DNA from: Actinomycetes bacterium
GTDB lineage: Bacteria > Actinomycetota > Actinomycetes > Actinomycetales > Microbacteriaceae
DNA length: 32,954 nucleotides
Assembly (NCBI GenBank): GCA_023432005.1
Contig: JAEYVF010000134.1
Coordinates: 1-32,954, forward strand
Direction of reading: 5' to 3'
Position 1 is the stretch's first letter, and the number at the start of each line of letters is the position of its first letter. The notes beneath the pieces are model-generated. The model had not been told where the DNA came from. It saw nothing but the letters and a program-made list of their open reading frames with translations, and made no database searches. Below, in pieces: positions 1 to 8,149 of the stretch. The position numbers were made by a program, and so were the translations under genes.

Positions 1-1
1 C

Positions 2-544
2 GTCATCACGGTCGTCAACACCGGGCTCTCGTTCCTGCCGCTCGCCTTCGGGGAGACCATCGAGCCGGTGCCCGTCGAGGCGGGCGTCTTCGCCGCGACC
101 GTCGTCATCATCCTGCTGCTCGTGCCGCTGCAGGCGGCGGCCGAGGAGTACGTGTTCCGCGGGCTCATCATGCAGACCCTCGGCGCGTGGGTGCGCCCGG
201 TGTGGGTGGGCATCGTGCTGTCGACGATCATCTTCACCGCGGGCCACACCCAGTACGAGATCTGGGGGATGCTCTCCGTCGGCGTCATGGGCGCCGGCTT
301 CGCGATCGTCACGTGGCGGACGGGCGGACTCGAGGCGGCCATCGCGCTGCACGTCGTCAACAACGTCATCTCCTTCCTGCTGCTCACGAGCGGCGTGCTC
401 GGCACCACCGTGATGAGCTCGGAGGGCAGCACTCCGCTCGCCCCGCTCATCCAGGCGGTGTTCACGGTGGCCTATCTCGCGTGGATCGAGTGGGGCGCGC
501 GTAGGCGGGGCATCGCGCGCGTGCGCGAGCTCGCGACCTCATGA
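2..544 (+). CDS. CPBP-family intramembrane metalloprotease (5' end outside window)
   Basis: C-terminal part of a CPBP (CAAX protease and bacteriocin-processing, Abi) family membrane protein. The frame is open from base 2, so the start lies upstream of the window; an internal ATG at 68 is not taken as the start. The three family signatures are visible in order: the glutamate pair with arginine (EEYVFRG, bases about 143-163), then FTAGH, then HVVNN, which together supply the metal ligands expected of a Rce1-like glutamate protease. They sit in hydrophobic segments, as in this family. Bacterial members are implicated in membrane proteolysis or peptide self-immunity, but the substrate here is unknown. 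The C-terminus ends in a basic cytoplasmic tail. The next gene follows after 43 bp on the same strand. Confidence 0.85.
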   Translation, partial: VITVVNTGLSFLPLAFGETIEPVPVEAGVFAATVVIILLLVPLQAAAEEYVFRGLIMQTLGAWVRPVWVGIVLSTIIFTAGHTQYEIWGMLSVGVMGAGFAIVTWRTGGLEAAIALHVVNNVISFLLLTSGVLGTTVMSSEGSTPLAPLIQAVFTVAYLAWIEWGARRRGIARVRELATS

Positions 545-587
545 ACCCCCGGGAATAGCCCGGCGCTCAACGACGTTGACGCGTCAT

Positions 588-1250
588 ATGAGCGAGCCCA
601 TCAAGATCGACATCTGGTCAGACATCGCGTGCCCGTGGTGCTTCATCGGCAAGCGCCGCTTCGAGGCGGGGGCGGCGGAGTCCGGCGTGCCGGTCGAGGT
701 GGAGTACCACTCGTTCGAGCTCTCGCCCGACACCCCCGTCGACTTCGAGGGCAGCGAGGTCGAGTTCCTGGCCGGCCACAAGGGGATCCCCGAGGCGACG
801 GCGAAGCAGATGATCGACCGCGTCACCGGCATCGCCTCGTCGGTCGGGCTCCAGTACGACTACGACGCCCTGCAGCACACCAACACCGTCAAGGCCCACC
901 AGCTGCTGCACTACGCGAAGCTCCGTGGTCGTCAGCTGGAGATGAAGGAGCGCCTGCTCTCGGCCTACTTCCAGGAGGGCCGCCACGTGGGCCGCGTCGA
1001 GGACCTGGCCGACCTCGCCGCCGAGCTCGGATTCGACCGCGACGACGTCATCCGCTCCCTCGAGGCCGACGAGCACCTCGCCGACGTCCGCGAGGACCAG
1101 GCCGTCGCACGCGAGTTCGGCATCCAGGGCGTGCCGTTCTTCGTGATCGACCGCAAGTACGGCGTGTCGGGCGCTCAGGAGTCGGCGACCTTCGCGGAGG
1201 TGCTGCGTCAGGTCGCGGCTGAGAAGGCGGATGCGGAGGTCGCCTCGTGA
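588..1250 (+). CDS. DsbA family oxidoreductase (FrnE-like 2-hydroxychromene-2-carboxylate isomerase/DsbA fold)
   Basis: Thioredoxin-fold protein of 220 residues belonging to the cytoplasmic DsbA/FrnE branch. The active site CPWC lies at Cys15-Cys18 after an IDIWSDIACPWC strand, and the cis-proline motif GVPFFVI is near residue 184. There is no signal peptide, so a cytoplasmic thiol-disulfide or glutathione/mycothiol-S-transferase-like role is likely. An in-frame TTG at 576 would add four residues, but the ATG at 588 (MSEPIKI) gives the family-typical N-terminus and is preferred; neither has a good ribosome site. The stop overlaps a GTG that opens a 35-codon ORF. FrnE homologues in other bacteria relate to oxidative or cadmium stress; that role here is inference. 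Confidence 0.88.
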   Translation: MSEPIKIDIWSDIACPWCFIGKRRFEAGAAESGVPVEVEYHSFELSPDTPVDFEGSEVEFLAGHKGIPEATAKQMIDRVTGIASSVGLQYDYDALQHTNTVKAHQLLHYAKLRGRQLEMKERLLSAYFQEGRHVGRVEDLADLAAELGFDRDDVIRSLEADEHLADVREDQAVAREFGIQGVPFFVIDRKYGVSGAQESATFAEVLRQVAAEKADAEVAS

Positions 1251-1354
1251 GCGGGCTCATCCCGCTCGGCGACCCGGCCGCCCTCGCGTGCGAGGGCGAC
1301 GTGTGCGAGATCCCGCCCGCTTCCTCTCTCGAGAGCTCCCGTTCCGCGTCGTAG
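1247..1354 (+). CDS. possible 35-residue protein with a CEGDVC motif, translationally coupled to the DsbA-like gene
   Basis: Small ORF whose GTG start overlaps the TGA of the oxidoreductase gene (GTGA), the same coupling used by confident gene pairs elsewhere in this window. The translation is 35 residues with two cysteines spaced C-x4-C (Cys15, Cys20) after the segment SGLIPLGDP. Third codon positions are G or C in nearly all codons until the last ten, where the reading enters an inverted repeat that also contains the stop. There is no membrane segment or signal peptide. Coupling to a thioredoxin-fold enzyme suggests a thiol or metal partner, but that is inference and I recognise no family. 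It could be a chance ORF. Confidence 0.45.
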   Translation: MSGLIPLGDPAALACEGDVCEIPPASSLESSRSAS

Positions 1355-1389
1355 TCGCCGAAGGAACGGGCGCGAACACGCGGAACGGG
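1338..1389. terminator. 12-bp perfect inverted repeat between convergent genes
   Basis: CCCGTTCCGCGT at 1338-1349 is exactly complementary to ACGCGGAACGGG at 1378-1389, leaving a 28-nt loop. GGAACGGG occurs a second time at 1363-1370 and can pair with the first eight bases instead, so two mutually exclusive hairpins are possible. The element ends 3 bp from the stop of the minus-strand ybaK-like gene and covers the stop of the 35-codon ORF. A bidirectional terminator or 3'-end stabiliser is the simplest reading. It lacks a U-tract. Confidence 0.5.
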
Positions 1390-1391
1390 CA

Positions 1392-1874
1392 CTACGGGCG
1401 ATCGGACGTCGGCTCGCTGATGTCGGCGACCGTCGCGTCGAGGCCCGCGATGAGGGCGTCGGCGTCGACGAAGAGGCTCACGCCGTGCTCGCCCGCGCCC
1501 ATCGACACGCGACGCCCGACGATCCGCTCGTCGACGTAGACGGGCCACGCGGTGGTCGATCCGAGCGGCGTGATCGTGCCGCGCTCGTAGCCGGTCGCCT
1601 CGAGGGCGACGGATGCCTCGGGCAGCTGCAGCTTGTTGACGCCCACGAGCGCGCGGAGCTTGGGCCACGAGATGACGCGGTCGCCCGGGATCTCGGCGAA
1701 GAGGAACGTGCCGTCGCTGCGCTTCACGACGAGCGACTTGACGATGTCCCCGGGTGTGATGCCGAGGATCTCGGCCGCCTCCTCGAGCGAGCGCGCCGCC
1801 GTGCGCTCGACGAACTCGACCTCGATGCCGCGCGCCGCAGCATCCGCCGCCACCCGTTCGCGTCCCGCGCCCAT
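1392..1874 (-). CDS. ybaK: YbaK/EbsC-type aminoacyl-tRNA deacylase
   Basis: A 160-residue protein of the YbaK/ProRS-associated editing-domain family, which hydrolyses mischarged tRNAs such as Cys-tRNA(Pro) or related species in trans. Visible family features are the helix EEAAEILGITPGDIVKSLVV, whose lysine matches the conserved catalytic-site lysine, the segment FLFAEIPGDRVI, and the C-terminal GSTTAWPVYVD and GAGEHGVSLFVD blocks. The start at 1874 is chosen because GAGGAG sits 8 nt upstream; the frame stays open further upstream into the divergent dusB gene but without family similarity. It is divergent from dusB with only 40 bp between the two starts. Exact tRNA specificity cannot be read from sequence. 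Confidence 0.85.
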   Translation of the reverse strand: MGAGRERVAADAAARGIEVEFVERTAARSLEEAAEILGITPGDIVKSLVVKRSDGTFLFAEIPGDRVISWPKLRALVGVNKLQLPEASVALEATGYERGTITPLGSTTAWPVYVDERIVGRRVSMGAGEHGVSLFVDADALIAGLDATVADISEPTSDRP

Positions 1875-1901
1875 GTCCGGTCTCCTCACGGCGTCATCTG
1901 A

Positions 1902-1907
1902 AAGAAT
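1902..1907 (+). promoter_or_regulatory. possible -10 element of dusB (leaderless)
   Basis: AAGAAT lies 7 nt before the dusB ATG, the same position as the clearer TAGAAT before dnaG. It deviates from TAnnnT at the first base and has no visible -35 element. Confidence rests on the repeated spacing across the window. Confidence 0.3.
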
Positions 1908-1914
1908 CGAGGGG

Positions 1915-3075
1915 ATGTCCACCCTATTCGCGCCCCCGGCGCCCGCGCTCGAGATCGGTCCGCTCCGACTCGACGTGCCCGTCGTGCTCGCTCCCATGGC
2001 GGGCATCACCAACACGGCGTTCCGCCGGCTGTGCCGCGAGTACGGCGCAGGCCTCTACGTCTCGGAGATGATCACGAGCCGCGCGCTCGTCGAGCGCACG
2101 CCCGAGTCGATGCGCCTCATCAAGCACCACGAGTCGGAGACGCCGCGCTCCATCCAGCTCTACGGCGTCGACCCGAAGACGATGGCCGAGGCGGTCACGA
2201 TGCTCGTCGCCGAGGACCGCGCCGACCACATCGACCTCAACTTCGGCTGCCCCGTGCCCAAGGTCACCCGCAAGGGCGGGGGAGCGGCGCTGCCCTGGAA
2301 GCTCGACCTCTTCCGCGGCATCGTGGAGGCGGCCGTGAAGGCCGCGGGGCCGCTGCCCCTCACGGTCAAGATGCGCAAGGGCATCGACGCCGACCACCTC
2401 ACCTACCTCGAGGCGGGCCGCATCGCCGAAGGCGCGGGCGCCGCAGCCGTCGCGCTGCACGCGCGCACGGCTGCCGACTTCTACTCCGGCACCGCCGACT
2501 GGTCGGCGATCGCGACCCTCAAGCAGACCGTCACGAGCATCCCCGTGCTCGGCAACGGCGACATCTGGTCGGCCGCGGATGCCGTGCGCATGGTCGAGGA
2601 GACCGGATGCGACGGCGTCGTGGTCGGGCGCGGGTGCCTCGGCCGGCCCTGGCTCTTCGGCGACCTCGCGGGCGCGTTCTCGGGCCGCGAGCACAAGGCG
2701 GAGCCGACGCTCGGCGAGGTCGCCTTCGCCTTCCGCCGTCACGCGGAGCTGCTCGTCGAGTTCTTCGACGGCGACGAGGGCCGCGCATGCCGTGACATCC
2801 GCAAGCACGTGGCCTGGTACTTCAAGGGCTATGCGGTCGGCGGCGAGCTGCGCGCCGCGCTCGCGCGATCGTCGAGTCTCGCCGAGATCGACGAGCTCCT
2901 CGCTCGCCTCGACCCCGACCAGGCCTACCCGGGCGCCGACGCCGAGGGTCAGCGGGGACGCGCCGGCACCCCCAAGCAGCCCGCGCTCCCGGAGCGCTGG
3001 CTCGACTCCCGCGAGCTCCAGGAGACCCACCGCGTGACCCTCACGGAGGCGGAACTGGACACGAGCGGTGGCTGA
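1915..3075 (+). CDS. dusB: tRNA-dihydrouridine synthase DusB
   Basis: FMN-dependent tRNA dihydrouridine synthase of 386 residues, reducing specific D-loop uridines in tRNA. The TIM-barrel N-terminus shows LAPMAGITNTAFR (about residues 25-37), and the catalytic cysteine is Cys112 in the hallmark NFGCP, followed by KGGGAAL. The FMN phosphate region VLGNGDIW and GVVVGRGCLGRPWLF follow, then the helical tRNA-binding domain with RKHVAWYFKGY. Length is somewhat above the usual 320-350 because of a charged C-terminal extension. The start at 1915 gives a normal N-terminus; the upstream open frame to 1633 is antisense to ybaK and is discarded. The last 8 bp overlap the start of the dGTPase gene, implying coupled translation. 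Confidence 0.95.
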   Translation: MSTLFAPPAPALEIGPLRLDVPVVLAPMAGITNTAFRRLCREYGAGLYVSEMITSRALVERTPESMRLIKHHESETPRSIQLYGVDPKTMAEAVTMLVAEDRADHIDLNFGCPVPKVTRKGGGAALPWKLDLFRGIVEAAVKAAGPLPLTVKMRKGIDADHLTYLEAGRIAEGAGAAAVALHARTAADFYSGTADWSAIATLKQTVTSIPVLGNGDIWSAADAVRMVEETGCDGVVVGRGCLGRPWLFGDLAGAFSGREHKAEPTLGEVAFAFRRHAELLVEFFDGDEGRACRDIRKHVAWYFKGYAVGGELRAALARSSSLAEIDELLARLDPDQAYPGADAEGQRGRAGTPKQPALPERWLDSRELQETHRVTLTEAELDTSGG

Positions 3076-4312
3076 GCGCACCCCCGGGTACTCCGCGGCC
3101 GACGCCGAGCGGATGCTGCCCGAGGAGCACTCCACCCGCCGCAGCGACTTCGCGCGCGACCGCGCCCGGATCCTCCACTCGAGCGCCCTGCGGCGCCTCG
3201 CCGTGAAGACGCAGGTGCTGAGCCCGACCGCGGGCCTCGACTTCGCCCGCAACCGCCTCACCCACTCGCTCGAGGTCGCACAGGTCGGCCGCGAGCTCGC
3301 GCTCAACCTCGGCCTCGACCCCGACGTCGTCGACACTGCCTGCCTCGCCCACGACCTCGGGCATCCGCCCTACGGCCACAACGGCGAGCGCGCGCTCAAC
3401 GAGTGGGCCTCCGACATCGGCGGCTTCGAGGGGAACGCGCAGACGCTGCGCCTGCTCACCCGCCTCGAGCCGAAGGTGTTCGACGGCGACGGTCGCGCGT
3501 ACGGTCTCAACCTCACGCGCGCGAGCCTCGACGCGAGCTGCAAGTACCCGTGGCCCGAGCAGGAGGGGATCCCCGACCCGTCCGGGCGCAGCAAGTTCGG
3601 CTTCTACGCCGACGACACCCCCGCCTTCACCTGGCTGCGGGCGGGCGCCCCGCCGCGGGTGCGCTGCATCGAGGCGCAGGTCATGGACCTCTCCGACGAC
3701 ATCGCGTACTCGGTGCACGATCTCGAGGACGCCATCATCACGGGCTATCTGGACGTGCGCGCCCTGTCCGCGCGCGTCAACCACGACGAGCTCGTCGACA
3801 GCATGGTCGAGTGGATCGGCGGGGAGCTCGACCACGAGACCCTCATCGCGGCGTTCGACCGGCTCGACAGCCTGCCCGACTGGGTCGACTCGTGGGACGG
3901 CTCGCGCAGCGATCAGGCGCGTCTGAAGAACCTCACCTCGCAGCTCATCGGCCGTTTCGCGGGCGAGGCCGTGCGCGCGACGCGCGAGGCCCACCCGCAG
4001 ACCTCGCTCGCGCGCTTCGGAGCGGATGTCGTGGTGCCGCTCGAGACACGGGCCGAGATCGCGGTGCTCAAGGGCATCGTCGCCGCGAACGTCATGTCGA
4101 CGAACGCCCGCAAACCGATCTACGCGCAGCAGCGCCGCATCCTCGGGGAGCTCGCCGACGCGCTGTGGACCGACCCGTCGCACCTCGACGCGGGCTTCGC
4201 CGCGGACTTCGCCGCTGCGCCCGACGACACCGCTCGCAAGCGCGTCATCGTCGATCAGGTCGCCTCGCTCACCGACCCCTCGGCCAACGCCTGGCACGAG
4301 AGGCTGTGCTAG
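3068..4312 (+). CDS. dgt: deoxyguanosinetriphosphate triphosphohydrolase-like protein (HD domain)
   Basis: HD-superfamily dNTP triphosphohydrolase of 414 residues, hydrolysing dGTP (or other dNTPs) to deoxynucleoside and tripolyphosphate. The metal-binding residues are visible in order: His in NRLTHSLEVAQ, the HD pair in CLAHDLGHPPYGHNGE, and the distal Asp in VMDLSDDIAYSVHDLEDA. The RRLAVKTQV and DFARNR segments are typical of the short dGTPase-like branch. The GTG start overlaps the dusB end by 8 bp. The dusB-dgt-dnaG order is familiar from Actinobacteria and links nucleotide-pool control with replication. The allosteric nucleotide preference cannot be told from sequence alone. Confidence 0.93.
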   Translation: MAERTPGYSAADAERMLPEEHSTRRSDFARDRARILHSSALRRLAVKTQVLSPTAGLDFARNRLTHSLEVAQVGRELALNLGLDPDVVDTACLAHDLGHPPYGHNGERALNEWASDIGGFEGNAQTLRLLTRLEPKVFDGDGRAYGLNLTRASLDASCKYPWPEQEGIPDPSGRSKFGFYADDTPAFTWLRAGAPPRVRCIEAQVMDLSDDIAYSVHDLEDAIITGYLDVRALSARVNHDELVDSMVEWIGGELDHETLIAAFDRLDSLPDWVDSWDGSRSDQARLKNLTSQLIGRFAGEAVRATREAHPQTSLARFGADVVVPLETRAEIAVLKGIVAANVMSTNARKPIYAQQRRILGELADALWTDPSHLDAGFAADFAAAPDDTARKRVIVDQVASLTDPSANAWHERLC

Positions 4313-4342
4313 TCCGGCACGGCGTACGTCGCACGGGCTCCC

Positions 4343-4348
4343 TAGAAT
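4343..4348 (+). promoter_or_regulatory. -10 element of dnaG, leaderless arrangement
   Basis: TAGAAT stands 7 nt before the dnaG ATG in the 43-bp gap after the dGTPase gene. No Shine-Dalgarno sequence precedes the ATG. This fits the actinobacterial pattern in which the start codon is the first transcribed triplet. Confidence 0.5.
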
Positions 4349-4355
4349 CACTGAC

Positions 4356-6242
4356 ATGCCCGGATTGATACGTCGAAGCGACATCGACGAGGTCCGGTCC
4401 CGCGTGAACATCGCCGACATCGTGGGCGACTACGTCACCCTCAAGTCGGCGGGCGTGGGCTCCCTCAAGGGGCTGTGCCCCTTCCACGAGGAGCGCAGCC
4501 CGAGCTTCCACGTGCGCCCCGGCGTCGGGCGCTACCACTGCTTCGGCTGCGGGGAGGACGGCGACGTCTTCACCTTCCTGCAGCGCATGGATCACGTGAG
4601 CTTCCAGGAGGCGGTCGAGCGGATGGCGGCGCGCGCCGGCATCGAGCTCCACTACGAGGACGGCGGCGCCGCCGCATCCGACCACGGCAACCGCGCGCGC
4701 CTGCTCGCGGCGAACGCGGCCGCCGAGCAGTTCTTCCGCGCGCAGCTGGCCGAGCCGGGAGCCCAACCCGGCCGCGACTTCCTGGGCGCGCGCGGGTTCG
4801 ACCAGGCCGCCGCCGAGCGCTTCGGCGTCGGCTACGCGCCCAAGTCGTTCGAGGCCCTCAAGAACGCCCTGCAGAAGCAGGGCTTCTCGGTGGAGGACCT
4901 CACGGCGGCGGGCCTCCTCTCGACGGGCGACCGAGGCAACACCTACGACCGGTTCCGGGGACGCGTCATGTGGCCGATCCGCGATGTGACCGGCCAGACC
5001 GTGGGCTTCGGCGCCCGCAAGCTCTTCGACGACGACCAGGGCCCGAAGTACCTCAACACCCCGGAGACGCTCGTCTTCCACAAGTCGCAGGTGCTCTACG
5101 GGCTCGACCTCGCGCGACGCGACGTCGCGAAGTCGAAGCAGGTCGTGATCGTCGAGGGCTACACGGATGTCATGGCATGCCATCTCGCGGGCATCACGAC
5201 GGCCGTCGCGACGTGCGGCACGGCCTTCGGCGTCGACCACATCAAGGTCGTGCGCCGCGTGCTCGGCGATCACGACAACGCCGCCGTGTCGCTGACGGGC
5301 GAGGTCGTGTTCACCTTCGACCCGGATGAGGCGGGCCAGCGGGCGGCGAGCCGTGCGTTCGCCGAGGAGCAGCGTTTCGCCGCGCAGACCTTCGTGGCGG
5401 TCGCGCCGGGCGGACTCGACCCGTGCGACCTCCGCATCCACCGCGGCGACGAGGCGGTGCGCAGCCTCATCGCCGATCGAAAGCCGATGTTCGAGTTCAT
5501 GATCCGGCGCAGCCTCGCGGGCCACGATCTCGAGACGGTCGAGGGCCGCGTCGCGGCGCTGCGTGCGGGCGCGCCCGTCGTGGCCGGCATCCGCGACCTC
5601 GCGCTGCGGGGAGGCTACGTGCGCAACCTCGCGGGCTGGCTCGGGATGGATCCGGGCGAGGTGTCGCGGGCCGTCACGAGCGCCGGCAACGTGACGCGGC
5701 GCCCCGACCCGCGCACCGAGGGCGCGCGGCGACCCGACGAGCAGCCTGCGGCGGAGTCGCGGCCACGTCAGGCGAACCTCATGGAGCTGCCCACCGACCC
5801 CGTGACGCGCATGGAGCGCGACGCCCTCATGGCGATCCTCCAGTACCCGCAGCTCGTGGGGTCCGCACTCGTCGCGAAGGCGGTCGAGGCCCGCTTCACG
5901 AACGCGACGCTCGCGATCGTGCGCGACGCCGTGCGCGGCCTTCTCGATCAGCTCGACTCGCCCGAGTGGCTGCAACGCGTGGCCGAGGAGGTGCCCGCCG
6001 GGTTCGACTCGCTCGTGACGCAACTGGGCGTCGCCCCCATCCCGGAGCGCGCCGAGCAGATCGGGGTGTACTGCCGCGGTGTCGTCACCTCGCTCGTCGA
6101 CCGCGATCTGCTGCGCCGCAAGGGGGAGATCCTCGGGGCGATGCAGCGCGCCCGCTCGGAGGGCGACCGCGAGCGCGAGGTCGAGCTGAGCCGCGCATCC
6201 GTGGCTCTCGAGGCGGAGCGCCGCGAGCTCCGCGGAGAATGA
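4356..6242 (+). CDS. dnaG: DNA primase DnaG
   Basis: Replicative primase of 628 residues, synthesising RNA primers at the fork with DnaB. The N-terminal CHC2 zinc domain has ligands Cys41, His44, Cys62 and Cys65 (CPFHEE and YHCFGCGEDGD). The catalytic core carries the family motif region around RFRGRVMWPIRD. The Toprim glutamate is Glu267 in VEGYTDV and the aspartates are Asp322/Asp324 in FDPDEAG. The C-terminal helicase-binding region is preceded by a charged, proline-rich linker near residues 445-480. The ATG at 4356 gives the canonical N-terminus (IRRSDIDEVRSRVNI); the open frame upstream overlaps the dGTPase gene and is discarded. There is no rpoD immediately downstream. Confidence 0.97.
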   Translation: MPGLIRRSDIDEVRSRVNIADIVGDYVTLKSAGVGSLKGLCPFHEERSPSFHVRPGVGRYHCFGCGEDGDVFTFLQRMDHVSFQEAVERMAARAGIELHYEDGGAAASDHGNRARLLAANAAAEQFFRAQLAEPGAQPGRDFLGARGFDQAAAERFGVGYAPKSFEALKNALQKQGFSVEDLTAAGLLSTGDRGNTYDRFRGRVMWPIRDVTGQTVGFGARKLFDDDQGPKYLNTPETLVFHKSQVLYGLDLARRDVAKSKQVVIVEGYTDVMACHLAGITTAVATCGTAFGVDHIKVVRRVLGDHDNAAVSLTGEVVFTFDPDEAGQRAASRAFAEEQRFAAQTFVAVAPGGLDPCDLRIHRGDEAVRSLIADRKPMFEFMIRRSLAGHDLETVEGRVAALRAGAPVVAGIRDLALRGGYVRNLAGWLGMDPGEVSRAVTSAGNVTRRPDPRTEGARRPDEQPAAESRPRQANLMELPTDPVTRMERDALMAILQYPQLVGSALVAKAVEARFTNATLAIVRDAVRGLLDQLDSPEWLQRVAEEVPAGFDSLVTQLGVAPIPERAEQIGVYCRGVVTSLVDRDLLRRKGEILGAMQRARSEGDREREVELSRASVALEAERRELRGE

Positions 6243-6437
6243 CCTCGCGTCTCCGCCGAAATCTTGCAACGCACGCGCGTTCGCGCACGATATCGGCGTG
6301 AAACATTACGCATGCATTAACTGCGCGCACTCCGGTCGCACGGTTGTCCGAGGGGGCCTCGACACCGTGGTAGACCTGTTAGCCGGGCGACTCTCGGTCG
6401 TCCGCCCTTCACATCCCAAGGAATGAGGTCTACGGAC
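6243..6437 (+). promoter_or_regulatory. 195-bp upstream region of the peptide-importer operon
   Basis: The largest non-coding gap in the window. It contains an AT-richer patch at about 6300-6320 with a near-palindromic TTACGCATGCATTAA core, and a TAGACC hexamer at 6371-6376 that could be a -10 element. TTGTCC at 6344-6349 resembles a -35 but is about 21 bp away, too far for a standard promoter. GGGC (6385-6388) can pair with GCCC (6404-6407) in the probable leader. GAGG at 6425-6428 is placed 9 nt before the ATG at 6438 and serves as the ribosome site. The exact start point is uncertain. Confidence 0.35.
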
Positions 6438-8063
6438 ATGGTTTCCGTCTCTCACAAGACCCGCGTGCTCGCCGCGGTGGCGCTCCCCGTCACCGCTGCT
6501 CTCGTGCTCGCGGGTTGCGCCTCGGACGCTGACAACAGCGGCGGCTCCGATGGCACCAGCATCATCGTCGGGACGACCGACAAGGTCACCTTCCTCGACC
6601 CGGCGGGCTCGTACGACAACGGGTCCTTCGCGGTCATGAACCAGGTGTTCCCCTTCCTGCTCAACTCGAAGCCCGGCACTTCGGACGTCGAGCCCGACAT
6701 CGCCGAGTCGGCCGAGTACACCGCCGACGGCGAGTACACGGTCGTCCTCAAGTCGGGCCTGAAGTTCGCCAACGGCAACGACCTGACCTCCTCGGACGTC
6801 AAGTTCAGCTTCGACCGTCAGATCGCGATCGCCGACGAGAACGGCCCGTCGTACCTGCTCGGCGCGATCGACAGCGTCGAGACGCCGGATGAGACGACGG
6901 TCGTCTTCCACCTCAAGAACGGCAACGACCAGACCTTCCCGCAGGTGCTCTCGAGCCCGGCCGGTCCGATCGTCGACGAGGAGGTCTTCTCGGCCGACGC
7001 CGTGACGTCCGACGACGAGATCGTCGAGGGCGAGGCGTTCGCCGGTCCGTACACGATCACGAGCTACAAGTTCAACGAGCTCGTCACCTTCGCCCCGAAC
7101 CCGGAGTACAAGGGCCTGCTCGGCGCTCCCGAGAACGCGGACGTCACCCTCAAGTACTACGCCGACGCCTCGAACCTGAAGCTCGACGTGCAGGAGGGCA
7201 ACATCGACGTCGCGCACCGCAGCCTCTCGGCGACCGATGTCGCCGACCTGCGCACGCAGGACTCGGTCAAGGTCATCGACGGCCCCGGCGGCGAGATCCG
7301 CTATATCGTGTTCAACTTCAACACGCAGCCCTACGGCGCGACGACGCCCGAGGCCGACCCGGCCAAGGCTCTCGCCGTGCACCAGGCCATCGCCTCGGTC
7401 ATCGACCGTGAGGAGCTCGCGACGCAGGTGTACAAGGACACCTACACGCCGCTCTACTCCTACGTCCCGCAGGGTCTCACCGGCGCCACCGAGGTGCTCA
7501 AGGACCTCTACGGCGACGGCGACGGCGGTGCCGACGTCGACAAGGCGAAGGCGACCCTCGAGGCCGCCGGCGTCACCATCCCGGTCGCGCTCAACCTGCA
7601 GTACAACCCCGACCACTACGGTGAGTCGTCCGCCGACGAGTACGCGCTCGTCAAGGACCAGCTCGACTCGAGCGGCCTCTTCACGGTGAACCTCGGCTCG
7701 ACCGAGTGGACCCAGTACGCGAAGGACCGCACGGCCGACCTGTACCCGCTCTACCAGCTGGGCTGGTTCCCGGACTACTCCGACGCGGACAACTACCTCA
7801 CGCCGTTCTTCGCGACCGAGAACTTCCTCTCGAACCACTACAGCAACGCCGAGGTGGACGGCCTCATCGTGAAGCAGCAGACCGAGGTGGACGCCGACGC
7901 GCGCTCCGCGCTCATCGAGGAGATCCAGGCCAAGGTGGCGGCCGACCTCTCGACTCTGCCGCTGCTGCAGGGCGCGCAGATCGCCGTCACCGGCAAGGAT
8001 GTCTCGGGCGCCGTGCTCGATGGCTCCTTCAAGTTCCGTTTCGGTAGCCTGACCAAGGGCTGA
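6438..8063 (+). CDS. ABC transporter substrate-binding lipoprotein, oligopeptide/dipeptide family (SBP_bac_5)
   Basis: Lipid-anchored extracellular receptor of 541 residues for the importer encoded immediately downstream. The N-terminus has a basic start, a hydrophobic stretch and the lipobox LAGC with lipid-modified Cys27, followed by a Ser/Asp/Gly-rich linker. Family-5 features include the early segment TFLDPAGSYDNGSF, PDIAESAEYTADGEYTVVLKSGLKFANG and DVKFSFDRQIA, and later YFPDY-like WFPDYSDADNYLTPFF. The ATG at 6438 is preferred over one at 6423 because GAGG lies 9 nt upstream and it starts the signal peptide cleanly. A strong hairpin after the stop separates it from the permeases, consistent with higher expression of the receptor. 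The ligand (peptide, nickel, sugar or other) cannot be assigned. Confidence 0.92.
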   Translation: MVSVSHKTRVLAAVALPVTAALVLAGCASDADNSGGSDGTSIIVGTTDKVTFLDPAGSYDNGSFAVMNQVFPFLLNSKPGTSDVEPDIAESAEYTADGEYTVVLKSGLKFANGNDLTSSDVKFSFDRQIAIADENGPSYLLGAIDSVETPDETTVVFHLKNGNDQTFPQVLSSPAGPIVDEEVFSADAVTSDDEIVEGEAFAGPYTITSYKFNELVTFAPNPEYKGLLGAPENADVTLKYYADASNLKLDVQEGNIDVAHRSLSATDVADLRTQDSVKVIDGPGGEIRYIVFNFNTQPYGATTPEADPAKALAVHQAIASVIDREELATQVYKDTYTPLYSYVPQGLTGATEVLKDLYGDGDGGADVDKAKATLEAAGVTIPVALNLQYNPDHYGESSADEYALVKDQLDSSGLFTVNLGSTEWTQYAKDRTADLYPLYQLGWFPDYSDADNYLTPFFATENFLSNHYSNAEVDGLIVKQQTEVDADARSALIEEIQAKVAADLSTLPLLQGAQIAVTGKDVSGAVLDGSFKFRFGSLTKG

Positions 8064-8088
8064 GCGAGACCGGACACGTCCGCAGTGA

Positions 8089-8121
8089 GAACGGGGCGGC
8101 CACTTGCTGGCCGCCCCGTTC
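8089..8121 (+). terminator. 14-bp perfect GC hairpin between receptor and permease genes
   Basis: GAACGGGGCGGCCA at 8089-8102 is exactly complementary to 8108-8121 with loop CTTGC. It lies 26 bp after the receptor stop and 29 bp before the permease start. No U-tract follows. It probably acts as partial terminator or RNA 3'-end stabiliser that raises receptor over permease expression. Confidence 0.7.
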
Positions 8122-8149
8122 CCCGCGTCGAGAGGGACCCACGAGACAC

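Noticed and set aside
1924..4420. Long minus-strand frames opposite dusB and the dGTPase gene
   Set aside because: No domain content and no ribosome site; both sense genes have complete catalytic motifs.
4269..6269. 666-codon frame antisense to dnaG
   Set aside because: Low-complexity charged translation, no recognisable domain, fully antisense to a complete primase gene.
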